From Zobellia galactanivorans (lineage in GTDB: Bacteria > Bacteroidota > Bacteroidia > Flavobacteriales > Flavobacteriaceae): DNA of 64,000 bases. The position numbers and the translations under genes are program-made. Numbering within the stretch: the stretch's first letter is position 1; each line of letters starts with the position of its first letter. The notes under the pieces are model-generated. The model saw only the letters and a program-made list of their open reading frames with translations. It was not told the DNA's origin and ran no database searches. Of this stretch, positions 55,863 to 64,000 are shown in pieces. The stretch is from positions 2,972,501 to 3,036,500 of the forward strand of contig NC_015844.1 in NCBI RefSeq assembly GCF_000973105.1. The letters are read 5' to 3'.

Positions 55863-56009
55863 TTAATTGAGTTTCTTTAAAGCCACCTTTCCCATAATAA
55901 CGGTGTCTCCCGGCTTTATAATTTCTATATCGTTACTGTCGTCAACACTGCAACTGCTAAATATTATGATTGTGGTGAGTATGAATAATAGGCTTGCTAA
56001 TTTTTTCAT
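55863..56009 (-). CDS. Small lipoprotein, 48 aa
   Basis: Found by reading the gap: start ATG at 56009, stop at 55863. The product has a textbook lipoprotein signal (MKKLASLLFILTTIIIFSSC, C20), then an acidic stretch (SVDDSNDIEI) and a short basic end. It has a promoter with both elements at the expected spacing. No recognisable family; probably an outer-membrane lipopeptide. Confidence 0.7.
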   Translation of the reverse strand: MKKLASLLFILTTIIIFSSCSVDDSNDIEIIKPGDTVIMGKVALKKLN

Positions 56010-56021
56010 AGATCGAAAACT

Positions 56022-56052
56022 TAAATGTAATTGAGGTTATATAACGTTTAAA
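56022..56052 (-). promoter_or_regulatory. Promoter of the 48-aa lipoprotein gene
   Basis: On the minus strand TTTA (56052-56049), a 19-base spacer and TACATTTA (56029-56022); each element is one base from consensus. It lies 12 nt upstream of the start codon. Confidence 0.5.
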
Positions 56053-56120
56053 ACTTCGTTTTCCGTATAGGATTTCTGTAATCTTTATCGATTCTACCCC
56101 TTGCAATGGGGCAAAACCGT

Positions 56121-56128
56121 TACTTTTG
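56121..56128 (+). promoter_or_regulatory. -7 element of the MFS gene promoter
   Basis: TACTTTTG matches TAnnTTTG exactly; TTG lies 17 bases upstream. The TTG at 56126 that would extend the MFS frame is inside it, which fixes the start at 56147. Confidence 0.6.
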
Positions 56129-56146
56129 CGCTTTTTCGTTTCGCCG

Positions 56147-57448
56147 ATGTCCAAAAACTATTTTTCCTTTATCGACCCCGCTAAAAGTCCTATTTTCTAT
56201 GGCTATGTCATTTTGGTTATCGGTACGATCGGTATTTATTTTAGTATACCGGGGCAGACCATAGGGGTGTCGGTGTTTACCGATCCAGTAAAAGACGCAC
56301 TCGGGTTGAGCAGAAATCAATTTAGCAATGCCTATATGATCGGAACCATTTGTAGTTCGTTGGTCATTGGCCGGGCCGGTGTTTGGTTCGATCGCTACGG
56401 GGCACGTTATGTGGCTTTCTTTGCCGCCCTGACACTTTCCGGGGCGCTTATGTTGTGCTCGTGGTCGGTGCGGATGAGCGAATTTATGAAGCACCTTTTG
56501 AAGCTCGATACCTGGCTTGTGCCCTTTGTATTGATGGCCTTGCTGTTTTTTGTGCTGAGGTTTTCGGGTCAAGGTGTACTCACCATGGCATCAAGAAACC
56601 TGATTATGATATGGTTCGATAAAAACCGTGGAAAGGTCAATGCCATTAGTAGTGTGGCTATTTCCTTTGGTTTTTCTTCTTCCCCGCTTTGGGTAAATGC
56701 TTTGATAGAGGGTTATAGCTGGCAAATTACATGGCAGATATTGGCGGTAGCCTTATTGTTTTTCGCTATTTTGATTTTAATATTCTATAAGAACCGGCCC
56801 GAAGAGCACGGTCTGTTGCCCGATGGGGAACCTAAGAAAACGGAAAGCGACCCTGAACACCTACCCCTGGCGAAACAGTACACCGCCAAAGAGGCCCAGC
56901 GTACAAGGGCATTTTGGATGTATGCCTTGATATTGGCCTTTAATAGTTTTTTTATAACGGGACTCACCTTTCACGTAGTATCGGTATTTGCCAGTGAAGG
57001 CTTTCCTAAAGAGGATGCGATTTCCATTTTTCTTCCCGCCTCGGTAGTGGCCGTAACGGTATCGTTGATTTTTAATTTCTTGAGTGATTACCTTCATCTC
57101 AAATTGTATTTGTATTTGATGATCTTGGGCGGAATTATGGCTTCGGTCGGATTTTTGTTTCTATCCTCTGTCGTAGGTATTCCTCTATTGATAGGTGGGT
57201 TTGGTATTTTAGGAGGCTTCTTTGCCGTCTTGAATGCCATCGTTTGGCCGAGGTTTTACGGGCGGACCCATTTAGGGGCCATAACGGGTAAGGTCATGTC
57301 GTTCTTGATTTTGGCCAGTGCATTGGCACCGTCCATTTTTAGTTTGTGTTTCTCGACTTTTGATACTTATAGGCCCTTAGGTTATCTAGGTCTGGGCTTT
57401 TTGCTTTTTCTGGCCTTGGCGTCGGTAAAGGCCAATAACCCGCAATAA
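56147..57448 (+). CDS. MFS transporter, monocarboxylate/oxalate-formate type
   Basis: 433 aa, twelve predicted membrane segments in two halves with a charged central loop (about 220-245). GRAGVWFDRYGARYV after TM2 corresponds to the MFS A-motif loop, and SIPGQTIGVSVFTDPV in TM1 resembles the OFA/monocarboxylate group. Substrate unknown. It lies upstream of the DUF1080/Gfo-Idh-MocA genes and could be the carrier of that cluster (inference). Confidence 0.85.
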   Translation: MSKNYFSFIDPAKSPIFYGYVILVIGTIGIYFSIPGQTIGVSVFTDPVKDALGLSRNQFSNAYMIGTICSSLVIGRAGVWFDRYGARYVAFFAALTLSGALMLCSWSVRMSEFMKHLLKLDTWLVPFVLMALLFFVLRFSGQGVLTMASRNLIMIWFDKNRGKVNAISSVAISFGFSSSPLWVNALIEGYSWQITWQILAVALLFFAILILIFYKNRPEEHGLLPDGEPKKTESDPEHLPLAKQYTAKEAQRTRAFWMYALILAFNSFFITGLTFHVVSVFASEGFPKEDAISIFLPASVVAVTVSLIFNFLSDYLHLKLYLYLMILGGIMASVGFLFLSSVVGIPLLIGGFGILGGFFAVLNAIVWPRFYGRTHLGAITGKVMSFLILASALAPSIFSLCFSTFDTYRPLGYLGLGFLLFLALASVKANNPQ

Positions 57449-57683
57449 AGAATCTGTTTTCACTAGGGTTCTTTTACTTACATTTTTCTTTGTTTTTCGT
57501 GTAAAAGGTTAAGAAAAAGAATACGCAATACTTAAAAGTTAGCATATTTATGTATTGACTTGCCGTTATCGGGACATATATTTTGATTCTTGGGGTAATG
57601 TTGCTAGATTTAGAAATTGTACAGGGCTTGCCGTGCTTGTGGTAATGCCGGCGTGCTAAACCAGATACAAAACAACTTGTTTA

Positions 57684-58442
57684 ATGAAGAAAATTGCCTT
57701 GGTGCTATCTCTAGCGGTAGCCATTGTTTCATGTAAAGGTGAAACCAAAAAAGAAGAAGCGACCGTTGAGAAGGCTAGCACCGAAACTAAACCTGAAATT
57801 GATGAATGGATTTATCTTTTTGACGGGACAACTACCGAAGGATGGCGGGCGTACAATGGGGATGACCTACCTCCACAATGGGTTATTAAAGACGGGGCTT
57901 TGACTTTTGATACGGAGAAAAGAACCGAAGCCAACCGTAAAGGAGGGAAGGATATTATTTATGCCGCCCAAGAGTTCGACAATTTTGAACTGAGTTGGGA
58001 ATGGAAAATTCCCGAGGGAGGAAATAGCGGATTGTTGTACCATATCCAAGAAGGCGATTGGAGCATTCCCGAGGTTTCTCCCGAATACCAGATGTTGGAC
58101 GACCTGAAGTGGGAAGAAATCAACAATGCCAAGTTGGAAGAATGGCAAAAAACAGGAGCGGATTACGCCATGCACTTGCCCGATAATAGCCAAAAGATAG
58201 TGAAGCCTGCAGGGGAATGGAATACCTCCCGCATCATCTTTACCCCAGAAAATGTGGAGCACTGGCTCAACGGTAAAAAATTACTGTCCTTCGTGCCTTG
58301 GTCGAAAGACTGGGAAGAGCGAAAAAGCAAAGGGAAATGGAAAAACAGCCCAAAATACGGTTCTTTTAAAAAGGGCTATATCGGTTTCCAAGATCACGAC
58401 AGTCCACTTTGGCTTAAGAACGTTAAGATTAGGCCATTATAA
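57684..58442 (+). CDS. DUF1080 (3-keto-disaccharide hydrolase-like) lipoprotein
   Basis: 252 aa. Lipobox AIVSC (C17). One DUF1080 jelly-roll domain (about 42-250) with the signature WIYLFDGTTTEGWRAYNG, NFELSWEWKIPEGGNSGLLYHI and YIGFQDHDSPLWLKNVKIRPL. Members of this family have been linked to hydrolysis of 3-keto-glycosides. The following gene is a Gfo/Idh/MocA oxidoreductase, the enzyme class that makes such 3-keto groups. Confidence 0.9.
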   Translation: MKKIALVLSLAVAIVSCKGETKKEEATVEKASTETKPEIDEWIYLFDGTTTEGWRAYNGDDLPPQWVIKDGALTFDTEKRTEANRKGGKDIIYAAQEFDNFELSWEWKIPEGGNSGLLYHIQEGDWSIPEVSPEYQMLDDLKWEEINNAKLEEWQKTGADYAMHLPDNSQKIVKPAGEWNTSRIIFTPENVEHWLNGKKLLSFVPWSKDWEERKSKGKWKNSPKYGSFKKGYIGFQDHDSPLWLKNVKIRPL

Positions 58443-58484
58443 TTAAGAACTTAGAACAACCTCCAATAATCCAAACTACTAGAA

Positions 58485-59816
58485 ATGAATAAAAGGGAAT
58501 TTTTAAAGAATGCTGCTACCTTGTCAACGATTACCCTGTTGCCTTCAGGGGCCATGGCTTTTTCCAAGTCAAAAAAGAAACGCTTGCGTACGGCACACAT
58601 CGGTGTCGGTAATATGGGCGGTGAAGATTTAAAGGCGATTTCGTCACATGCTGCAGTAGATGTGGTGGCCTTATGTGATGTTGATTCCGAGCTTTTGGCC
58701 AAGGCCAAGGCCTTGCATCCGGACGCTAAAACCTATACCGATTATAGGGTGATGTTAAAGGAAATGAAGAAAAAAATCGATGCCGTAGTAGTCTCTACAC
58801 CAGACCATACCCATGCCCCAGCTTCTATGATGGCCATGGAAATGGACAAGCCTGTATATTGCCAAAAGCCTTTGACGCATCACGTGACCGAAGCAAGGGC
58901 CATGAAAAAATTGGCCAAAGAGAAAAATTTGGTTACCCAAATGGGGATTCAGGTGCACTCTTTTTACGACTATAAACTGGCGACCTTGATGATTCAGTCC
59001 GGTATCATCGGGAAAGTACACACCGTAAGGGCCTGGTCACCGAAAAACTGGGGTTATGACGGACCGTTGCCAGAAGGACAAGATCCCGTTCCGGCCAATT
59101 TAGATTGGAACCTTTGGTTGGGTACTTCGTCCGAAAGACCTTATAAAAAAGGGGTATACCATCCTGGAAACTGGAGAAAACTGGTTGATTACGGTTGTGG
59201 TACCCTAGGTGATATGGGGGTTCATATTTTTGATACGCCTTATAATGCCTTGGAACTGGATGTGCCAAGGACCATTACCACTAATTGTAGAAAGCCCAAT
59301 GGTTTTGGCTATCCGGAGCAGAATATGGTAACTTATGAATTTCCCGGTACAAAATATACGGCAGACACGCTAAAGTGGGTGTGGTATGACGGCGAGGGAG
59401 CCGATAAACAACGTGAAGATTTGATGCTTCCCGGTGGTGAGAAGCTCCATGATCAAGGAGCAATGTTCATAGGGGAAAAAGGAAGGTTGTATTTGCCGCA
59501 TTTTCAAATGCTTCCCAAGGTCATCGTAGATGGGGAGTACCAGGAGATAGATGTTGAAAAATTCAATCTAGGGGAACCGGTTCGCGATTATGAAAGCGAA
59601 GGGAAGAAACACTACCATCAATTTGTCGACGCCTGTTTGGGTACTGCAGAAACGAGTGCCCCGTTTTCTTATGCATCGCGTTTAACGGAAACCATATTGT
59701 TGGGCGTTATCGCAGGCCGTTTTCCGAACAAGACCCTTCATTGGGACGCTAAATCGGCCAGATTCGCCGAAGATGAGGCCAATCAGTTTTTAGATTCGCC
59801 TTATAGGGAATTTTAA
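58485..59816 (+). CDS. Gfo/Idh/MocA family oxidoreductase, exported type
   Basis: 443 aa. The N-terminus MNKREFLKNAATLSTITLLPSGAMA resembles a Tat signal but with KR instead of RR. An NAD(P) Rossmann domain follows (HIGVGNMGGEDL, about 39-50), then YCQKPLTHHVTEARAM (about 126-141), where most cytosolic relatives have EKP, and a substrate domain with GTLGDMGVHIFD. Probably oxidises a sugar at C3 with a tightly bound cofactor. It lies 42 nt after the DUF1080 gene and 9 nt before the esterase. Confidence 0.88.
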   Translation: MNKREFLKNAATLSTITLLPSGAMAFSKSKKKRLRTAHIGVGNMGGEDLKAISSHAAVDVVALCDVDSELLAKAKALHPDAKTYTDYRVMLKEMKKKIDAVVVSTPDHTHAPASMMAMEMDKPVYCQKPLTHHVTEARAMKKLAKEKNLVTQMGIQVHSFYDYKLATLMIQSGIIGKVHTVRAWSPKNWGYDGPLPEGQDPVPANLDWNLWLGTSSERPYKKGVYHPGNWRKLVDYGCGTLGDMGVHIFDTPYNALELDVPRTITTNCRKPNGFGYPEQNMVTYEFPGTKYTADTLKWVWYDGEGADKQREDLMLPGGEKLHDQGAMFIGEKGRLYLPHFQMLPKVIVDGEYQEIDVEKFNLGEPVRDYESEGKKHYHQFVDACLGTAETSAPFSYASRLTETILLGVIAGRFPNKTLHWDAKSARFAEDEANQFLDSPYREF

Positions 59817-59825
59817 TAAATACCG

Positions 59826-60689
59826 ATGATACAGAAACTCGCTTGTACCGTATTTACCTGTCTTTTTGTGTCTTTTTCCGTCGTTTCACAGACGGGAAAG
59901 GTCTTTGATGCACTGACGATGAAAAGTGAAATATTAAAGGGGGAACGCAAGTATGCGGTTTATCTGCCCCCTGATTATGACACTTCGCAACGGTCGTATC
60001 CCGTACTCTATTTATTGCACGGTGCCGGTGATGATCAAACCGGTTGGGTGCAGTTCGGGGAAGTACTGCGTATTACCGATGAGGCTATCAAAAACGGTAC
60101 GGCAACGCCCATGGTCATTATTATGCCCGATGCCGAACAAGGCAAAAGGGGCTATTTTAACCAAGGCGACGATTGGCGGTATGAAGATTTCTTCTTTGAG
60201 GAATTTATGCCCTATGTAGAGAAACAATACCGTATTAAATCCACTAAGAGATATCGGGCCATAGCCGGACTCTCCATGGGGGGTGGCGGTTCTTTTATGT
60301 ATGCGCTACATCACCCTGAACTATTTTCATCGGCTTGTCCCTTGAGTGCTTATGTAGGGCCATTGACCATTGCCGACCTTAAGGAACGCCTAGAGAAAAG
60401 TGATGTCAAATTTAGCGAATCGGAAATCAAGGCCTATTTCAAAAGACACAATGCTTTGGAATTGCTAGAGACCGTTCCCGTTGAAGATGTGAAGTCCGTA
60501 CGTTGGTATATCGATTGTGGTGACGATGATTTTCTCTTTGAAGGAAACAGTCTGATGCATATTGCCATGACCAAGAAAAAGATTCCGCATGAGTACAGGG
60601 TGCGTGACGGTAGACATAGTTGGACGTATTGGAGGGCATCCCTACCCAAGGTCTTGGAGTTTGTATCCGATGCTTTTCATCAATATTAA
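59826..60689 (+). CDS. Secreted esterase (alpha/beta-hydrolase, CE1-like)
   Basis: 287 aa with a signal peptide (to about residue 22, VVSQ). The esterase-D-like fold shows YPVLYLLHGAGDD (oxyanion region), the nucleophile in GLSMGGGGS (about 144-152), the acid D in DCGDDDFLF and the histidine in DGRHSWTYW. Related to feruloyl/acetyl-xylan esterases. In this cluster it may remove acyl groups from a glycan. Confidence 0.85.
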   Translation: MIQKLACTVFTCLFVSFSVVSQTGKVFDALTMKSEILKGERKYAVYLPPDYDTSQRSYPVLYLLHGAGDDQTGWVQFGEVLRITDEAIKNGTATPMVIIMPDAEQGKRGYFNQGDDWRYEDFFFEEFMPYVEKQYRIKSTKRYRAIAGLSMGGGGSFMYALHHPELFSSACPLSAYVGPLTIADLKERLEKSDVKFSESEIKAYFKRHNALELLETVPVEDVKSVRWYIDCGDDDFLFEGNSLMHIAMTKKKIPHEYRVRDGRHSWTYWRASLPKVLEFVSDAFHQY

Positions 60690-60738
60690 CGACCAATAGT
60701 ACGTTTTTTTGAAGGGCAGTAATCTATTATAGAGCAAT

Positions 60739-61710
60739 ATGAAATATAGAAGATTTGGAAGAACCGACTGGCAAGTAAGCGAAGTGGGATATGGTATGTG
60801 GGGTATGGCCGGATGGACGGAGTCCGACGATGTGCAATCGGCAAAGTCCTTGGATTTGGCCGTGGAAAACGGAGTGAACTTTTTTGATACGGCCTGGGGC
60901 TACGGTGAAGGACATAGTGAGGAATTGCTGGGAGGGCTCATTAGAAGGCATCCTGGGACTAAACTATATGCCGCAAGTAAGATACCTCCCAAGAACTTTA
61001 ATTGGCCAGCAAAGCCCGAGTATAGGTTTGAGGATTCGTATCCTAAGAACCATATTATAGAATATACCGAGAAAACCCTGACCAATTTGGGCATGGAACG
61101 CATTGACTTGATGCAGTTTCATACCTGGGACGACTCTTGGTCGCACCGTGACGAATGGCAACGTGCTATAGAGGATTTGAAAAAAGCCGGAAAAATTGCG
61201 GCTATGGGTATCAGTGTAAACCGCTGGGAACCCGAAAATGGTATCGAGGCCATTAAGACCGGCCTAATAGATGCCGTACAGGTCATCTACAATATTTTTG
61301 ACCAAAACCCGGAAGATGTGCTTTTTCCTTTATGTGAAAAGATGGATGTAGCCGTAATTGCAAGGGTGCCTTTTGACGAAGGTACCTTGACCGGTAATCT
61401 TACCAAGGAAACTACTTTTCCCGAAGGGGATTGGCGCGGAACCTATTTTGTGCCTGAAAACCTAAACTCAAGTGTAGAGCATGCCGATGCCCTGCGACCC
61501 TTGATTCCTGAAGGTATGAATATGGCCGAGATGGCCCTTCGGTTTATTTTGGAGAACAAGACCATAGGTACGACCATACCGGGTATGCGAAAAGAACGTA
61601 ATGTTTTGGCCAATACCGCCACGAGCGATGGTAAAAGACTCCCAAAAGAATTGATGGACGAATTGCGAAAGCACCGTTGGGTACGAAAGCCCACCGAATG
61701 GTCGCAATAA
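60739..61710 (+). CDS. Aldo/keto reductase
   Basis: 323 aa, NADPH-type TIM barrel. The catalytic tyrosine is in FFDTAWGYGEGHSEELLG (about 49-66), the lysine in YAASKIPP and the histidine in DLMQFHTWDD. Cytosolic, no signal. Substrate unknown. It follows the esterase by 49 nt and is closed by a symmetric terminator, so it may be part of the same sugar-handling transcript. Confidence 0.88.
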   Translation: MKYRRFGRTDWQVSEVGYGMWGMAGWTESDDVQSAKSLDLAVENGVNFFDTAWGYGEGHSEELLGGLIRRHPGTKLYAASKIPPKNFNWPAKPEYRFEDSYPKNHIIEYTEKTLTNLGMERIDLMQFHTWDDSWSHRDEWQRAIEDLKKAGKIAAMGISVNRWEPENGIEAIKTGLIDAVQVIYNIFDQNPEDVLFPLCEKMDVAVIARVPFDEGTLTGNLTKETTFPEGDWRGTYFVPENLNSSVEHADALRPLIPEGMNMAEMALRFILENKTIGTTIPGMRKERNVLANTATSDGKRLPKELMDELRKHRWVRKPTEWSQ

Positions 61711-61722
61711 GAAATAGTAACC

Positions 61723-61757
61723 CAAGTCGTCCTGAGCCCAGGGCGACTTGTTTTTTT
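61723..61757. terminator. Bidirectional terminator between convergent genes
   Basis: CAAGTCG (61723-61729) pairs with CGACTTG (61744-61750), with a further CCTG/CAGG helix inside and seven T after it. It lies between the aldo/keto reductase and the convergent VOC gene. Confidence 0.8.
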
Positions 61758-61763
61758 AGGGGG

Positions 61764-62189
61764 TTATTTGGCAAACAACTGCCCCATATCTTTAAAAGCC
61801 TTAAACTCCAAGGCATTTCCTGCAGGGTCTAAAAAGAACATGGTAGCCTGTTCCCCGGTCTGGCCTTTGAACCGTACATAAGGTTCTATTACAAATTCTA
61901 CGCCTTTCGCGGTAAGTTCCTCGGCAAAAGATTCAAATACTTCCCACGGTAAAACCACACCATAATGCGGTACTGGAACATTTTTGCCATCTACCGGATT
62001 GCTGTGTAGGGCTTCAGTTTCGGTTTTGGGCTTATAGTGAATGACCAATTGGTGCCCGAACAGGTTGAAGTCGACCCAATGGTCGCTGCTTCGCCCTTCC
62101 TCACAGTTGAGTACTTCCCTGTAAAAGCTTCGGCATTCATCTAGATTATGGACCGGTATGGCAATATGAAAAGGGGTTACGGCTTGCAT
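61764..62189 (-). CDS. VOC-superfamily (glyoxalase/dioxygenase-like) protein
   Basis: 141 aa from the start at 62189 ([23 protein letters not shown]); a longer frame to 62297 overlaps the upstream gene and has no coding features. Metal-ligand positions are visible as H in FHIAIPV, H in VPHYGVVL and E in GNALEFKAF. It is probably a small metal-dependent enzyme; the substrate is not predictable. Second gene of the minus-strand YitT-hydrolase-VOC set. Confidence 0.85.
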   Translation of the reverse strand: MQAVTPFHIAIPVHNLDECRSFYREVLNCEEGRSSDHWVDFNLFGHQLVIHYKPKTETEALHSNPVDGKNVPVPHYGVVLPWEVFESFAEELTAKGVEFVIEPYVRFKGQTGEQATMFFLDPAGNALEFKAFKDMGQLFAK

Positions 62190-62200
62190 CGATGTCTGTT

Positions 62201-63040
62201 TTAGTTTTTTAAAAAATCTACAATCTGATCGTTCACATGTTCTTGGTGCATAGAATGGCCAAGGCCCTTGGTCCGGATAAAGATACTGCCTTTCCATTGG
62301 GCGTGTACCGCCTCCGAGGCATGAAAAGGGGCCAGTTTATCAAGTTCATCGTGTAGTAGGAGTCCTTTTTTGGTATTTTTTTTCGCAAAGCGGGAAGAAG
62401 AAAATTCGTTTACGGTAAAGCCAAAGCGATCAAGGACAAAAGCTTCGAGCTCCTTTCTGACTTTGTCGTTGAAATTGAGCAGCTTTTGATAGTGGTCCAT
62501 TATTTCATAGAACTCCGAAGGCGAGCCAATGGTTACCATTTTTTCGACAGATGCATTTTGATGGCAAAACTCGTTGTACATGAGGGTCATTCCTCCCATA
62601 GAATGGCCAATAAGATACTTTGGGCCATACTTTTCTATCATGGCTTGAACACCGTCGGAATACAGGGGGAGGTTTAAGTGCTGCCCTGAGGAATATCCAT
62701 GTGCGGGCGCATCAAAAGCTACGATATTATAGTCGGCTTCACGGAGTTTGGCGATGAGGTTGCGCCAGCGAAAGGTATTGCTTTCCCAACCGTGGACCAA
62801 GAGTACGGTCTCTTTGTTGCTGGGCCAAGCATAGGTCTGCAAGGTGTGGCCTTGAACGTTTATGGTTCCGTTTTTCGCTTGGTCTAGATATTCTTTTTGA
62901 TTGGGGAGAACCCTTCCTTTTCGAACCGTACAGAAAACATAAAACGCTTTCTCCGCAGCCTTTTTGGGGGATACTCTGGCAAGCAAGTTAAAATAGCGCC
63001 CGTAGACCTTGGGGAGCATTTTGTTCAGGTTTTTACGCAT
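62201..63040 (-). CDS. Alpha/beta hydrolase
   Basis: 279 aa, no signal peptide. Oxyanion/early motif [13 protein letters not shown] (about 80-92), nucleophile serine in [13 protein letters not shown] (about 143-155), acid in [13 protein letters not shown] and the histidine in [12 protein letters not shown] cytosolic esterase or thioesterase of unknown specificity; 12 nt after the YitT gene and 11 nt before the VOC gene. Confidence 0.87.
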   Translation of the reverse strand: MRKNLNKMLPKVYGRYFNLLARVSPKKAAEKAFYVFCTVRKGRVLPNQKEYLDQAKNGTINVQGHTLQTYAWPSNKETVLLVHGWESNTFRWRNLIAKLREADYNIVAFDAPAHGYSSGQHLNLPLYSDGVQAMIEKYGPKYLIGHSMGGMTLMYNEFCHQNASVEKMVTIGSPSEFYEIMDHYQKLLNFNDKVRKELEAFVLDRFGFTVNEFSSSRFAKKNTKKGLLLHDELDKLAPFHASEAVHAQWKGSIFIRTKGLGHSMHQEHVNDQIVDFLKN

Positions 63041-63052
63041 AGATTTTTCGGT

Positions 63053-64000
63053 CTATTTTAAGGGCTTCTTTTTGATCATTCCGCCTCTTATATCTTTTAT
63101 AACGCCCATAACGATAAAGGCGTTTTTGTCTATTTTGTCTATTTCGGTGCTTAACCGGGCCAGTTCTAGGCGGGTCATTACGGTATAGATGATTTCGGTA
63201 GAAATACGTGCCGTACCATCTTTGGCATACCCGCCCTTTCCGCTATAAACGGTACAGGCCCGCCCCATTTTTTCGGTGAGCATCACCCGTATTTCTTCAT
63301 TTTTCGGGGAAATAATGGTTACGCCAATGTATTCTTCCACACCATCTACCACGTAGTTCACGGTCTTGGCCGCCGCCAAATAGGTAAGAATGGCGTAAAG
63401 TGCCGTTTCTATACTTAATAGGTAGGCCCCAGCCGAAAAAATCAGAATGTTTATAAGCAGAAGTATATCGCCTATGGTCATATGCCATTTTCGGCTCAGG
63501 TAGATAGCCAATACCTCGGTGCCATCGATGACGCTTCCGCCACGCATGGCCATTCCTATACCTAGGCCCAAGAAAAAACCACCGAAAACGGCTATAAGAA
63601 GCTTGTCGCTTGTTATTATTGGGTAGGGAACAAAATGAACGACAATGGCCAAGGCCAATATGGCAAAAATACTTCTGATCGCGAACTTTCCGCTTATGGT
63701 CTTGGCCCCGAGCAGTATAAAGGGGATGTTCACCAATAAGAGCAAAATTCCCAGTGATATGTTCGATTTTACCTGAATTAATAAAGATACGCCCGTAGCC
63801 CCGCCATCGATAAAATTATTGGGCAATAAGAAGCCTTTTAGGCCAAACCCTGCCGCGCCAACGCCAATGGCGATGAACAAGATTTCCTTTAGGGCGTGCA
63901 TTAACTCCACATGGCCCACGCGTATTTCTTTGACCAATTGGCGCTTGGCCACGTTTTTTTCGCTCTTTAGTTTATTTTTGGCGCGTTGTACCAGTATGTA
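63053..64000 (-). CDS. YitT-family membrane protein, 5' end not resolved
   Basis: At least 299 aa. Five or six membrane segments (GVGAAGFGLKGFLLPNNFIDGGATGVSLLI and RGGSVIDGTEVLAIYLSRKW) are followed by a C-terminal DUF2179 domain (about 215-290). This is a YitT-like membrane protein of unknown transport function. The frame stays open from the GTG at 63952 through the window edge with basic residues, so the true start may lie outside; the ATG at 63901 is a shorter option. Confidence 0.82.
   Translation of the reverse strand, partial: YILVQRAKNKLKSEKNVAKRQLVKEIRVGHVELMHALKEILFIAIGVGAAGFGLKGFLLPNNFIDGGATGVSLLIQVKSNISLGILLLLVNIPFILLGAKTISGKFAIRSIFAILALAIVVHFVPYPIITSDKLLIAVFGGFFLGLGIGMAMRGGSVIDGTEVLAIYLSRKWHMTIGDILLLINILIFSAGAYLLSIETALYAILTYLAAAKTVNYVVDGVEEYIGVTIISPKNEEIRVMLTEKMGRACTVYSGKGGYAKDGTARISTEIIYTVMTRLELARLSTEIDKIDKNAFIVMGVIKDIRGGMIKKKPLK

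Noticed and set aside
62190-62297. 36-residue N-terminal extension of the VOC protein
   Set aside because: It overlaps the end of the alpha/beta-hydrolase gene; the conserved VOC fold begins right at the internal ATG.

Overview
The window is a stretch of a marine Bacteroidota genome, most likely Flavobacteriaceae (Zobellia/Maribacter-like; genus is my inference from gene content). The evidence is promoters of the Bacteroidetes form TTTG-N17..20-TAnnTTTG, families largely confined to this phylum (DUF4270, DUF4907, DUF6090, CtlX, YHYH proteins, FecIR/TonB receptor sets), acidic lipoprotein sorting signals after the lipobox, zinc-ligand-free L36 and S14, and moderate GC.

Region 1 (about 500-17,820, all +): one continuous str-S10-spc-alpha cluster, rpsL to rplQ, including fusA, secY, infA and rpoA. 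There is no tuf between fusA and rpsJ and no adk or map after secY. Genes are mostly separated by 0-20 nt. The five longest spacers (before rpsG, rplC, rpsH, rpsD, rplQ) each hold an inverted-repeat structure, which suggests cis-acting feedback control. A strong terminator closes the cluster.

Region 2 (17,900-25,630, +): separately promoted metabolic genes: carA, eno, a glycogen-synthase-family glycosyltransferase, citrate synthase, and two neighbouring guanidino-group-modifying enzymes (DDAH-like and CtlX) that point to arginine or citrulline breakdown.

Region 3 (25,640-38,900): mainly envelope and signalling genes. A DUF4270 lipoprotein and a porin-like outer-membrane protein run on the minus strand. 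Then comes a + operon of a six-blade kelch lipoprotein, DUF4907, a LytS-type kinase and a LytTR regulator. A minus-strand operon follows (EF-hand, YHYH-2, a signal-anchored unknown, YHYH-1, MORN-repeat lipoprotein, SCO1, DUF6090). A second LytS/LytTR pair is divergent from it. This two-sensor arrangement around a predicted periplasmic/surface metal-handling operon is the best candidate for an undescribed system.

Region 4 (39,200-46,500): BCCT transporter, NAD(P)-binding epimerase-like protein, unknown 141-aa protein, argS, MtfA-type metallopeptidase and a threonine/serine dehydratase.

Region 5 (46,550-52,160): an ECF sigma/FecR anti-sigma/TonB-dependent receptor operon in which sigma and anti-sigma are separated by about 14 copies of a 7-bp tandem repeat, with a divergent multi-repeat surface lipoprotein.

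Region 6 (52,300-64,000): ffh, folD, a PAS histidine kinase, a previously uncalled 48-aa lipoprotein, an MFS carrier, a probable sugar-modification cluster (DUF1080, Gfo/Idh/MocA, esterase, aldo/keto reductase), then VOC, alpha/beta-hydrolase and YitT genes on the minus strand, the last running off the window. I saw no tRNA, rRNA, insertion sequence, prophage or CRISPR array.
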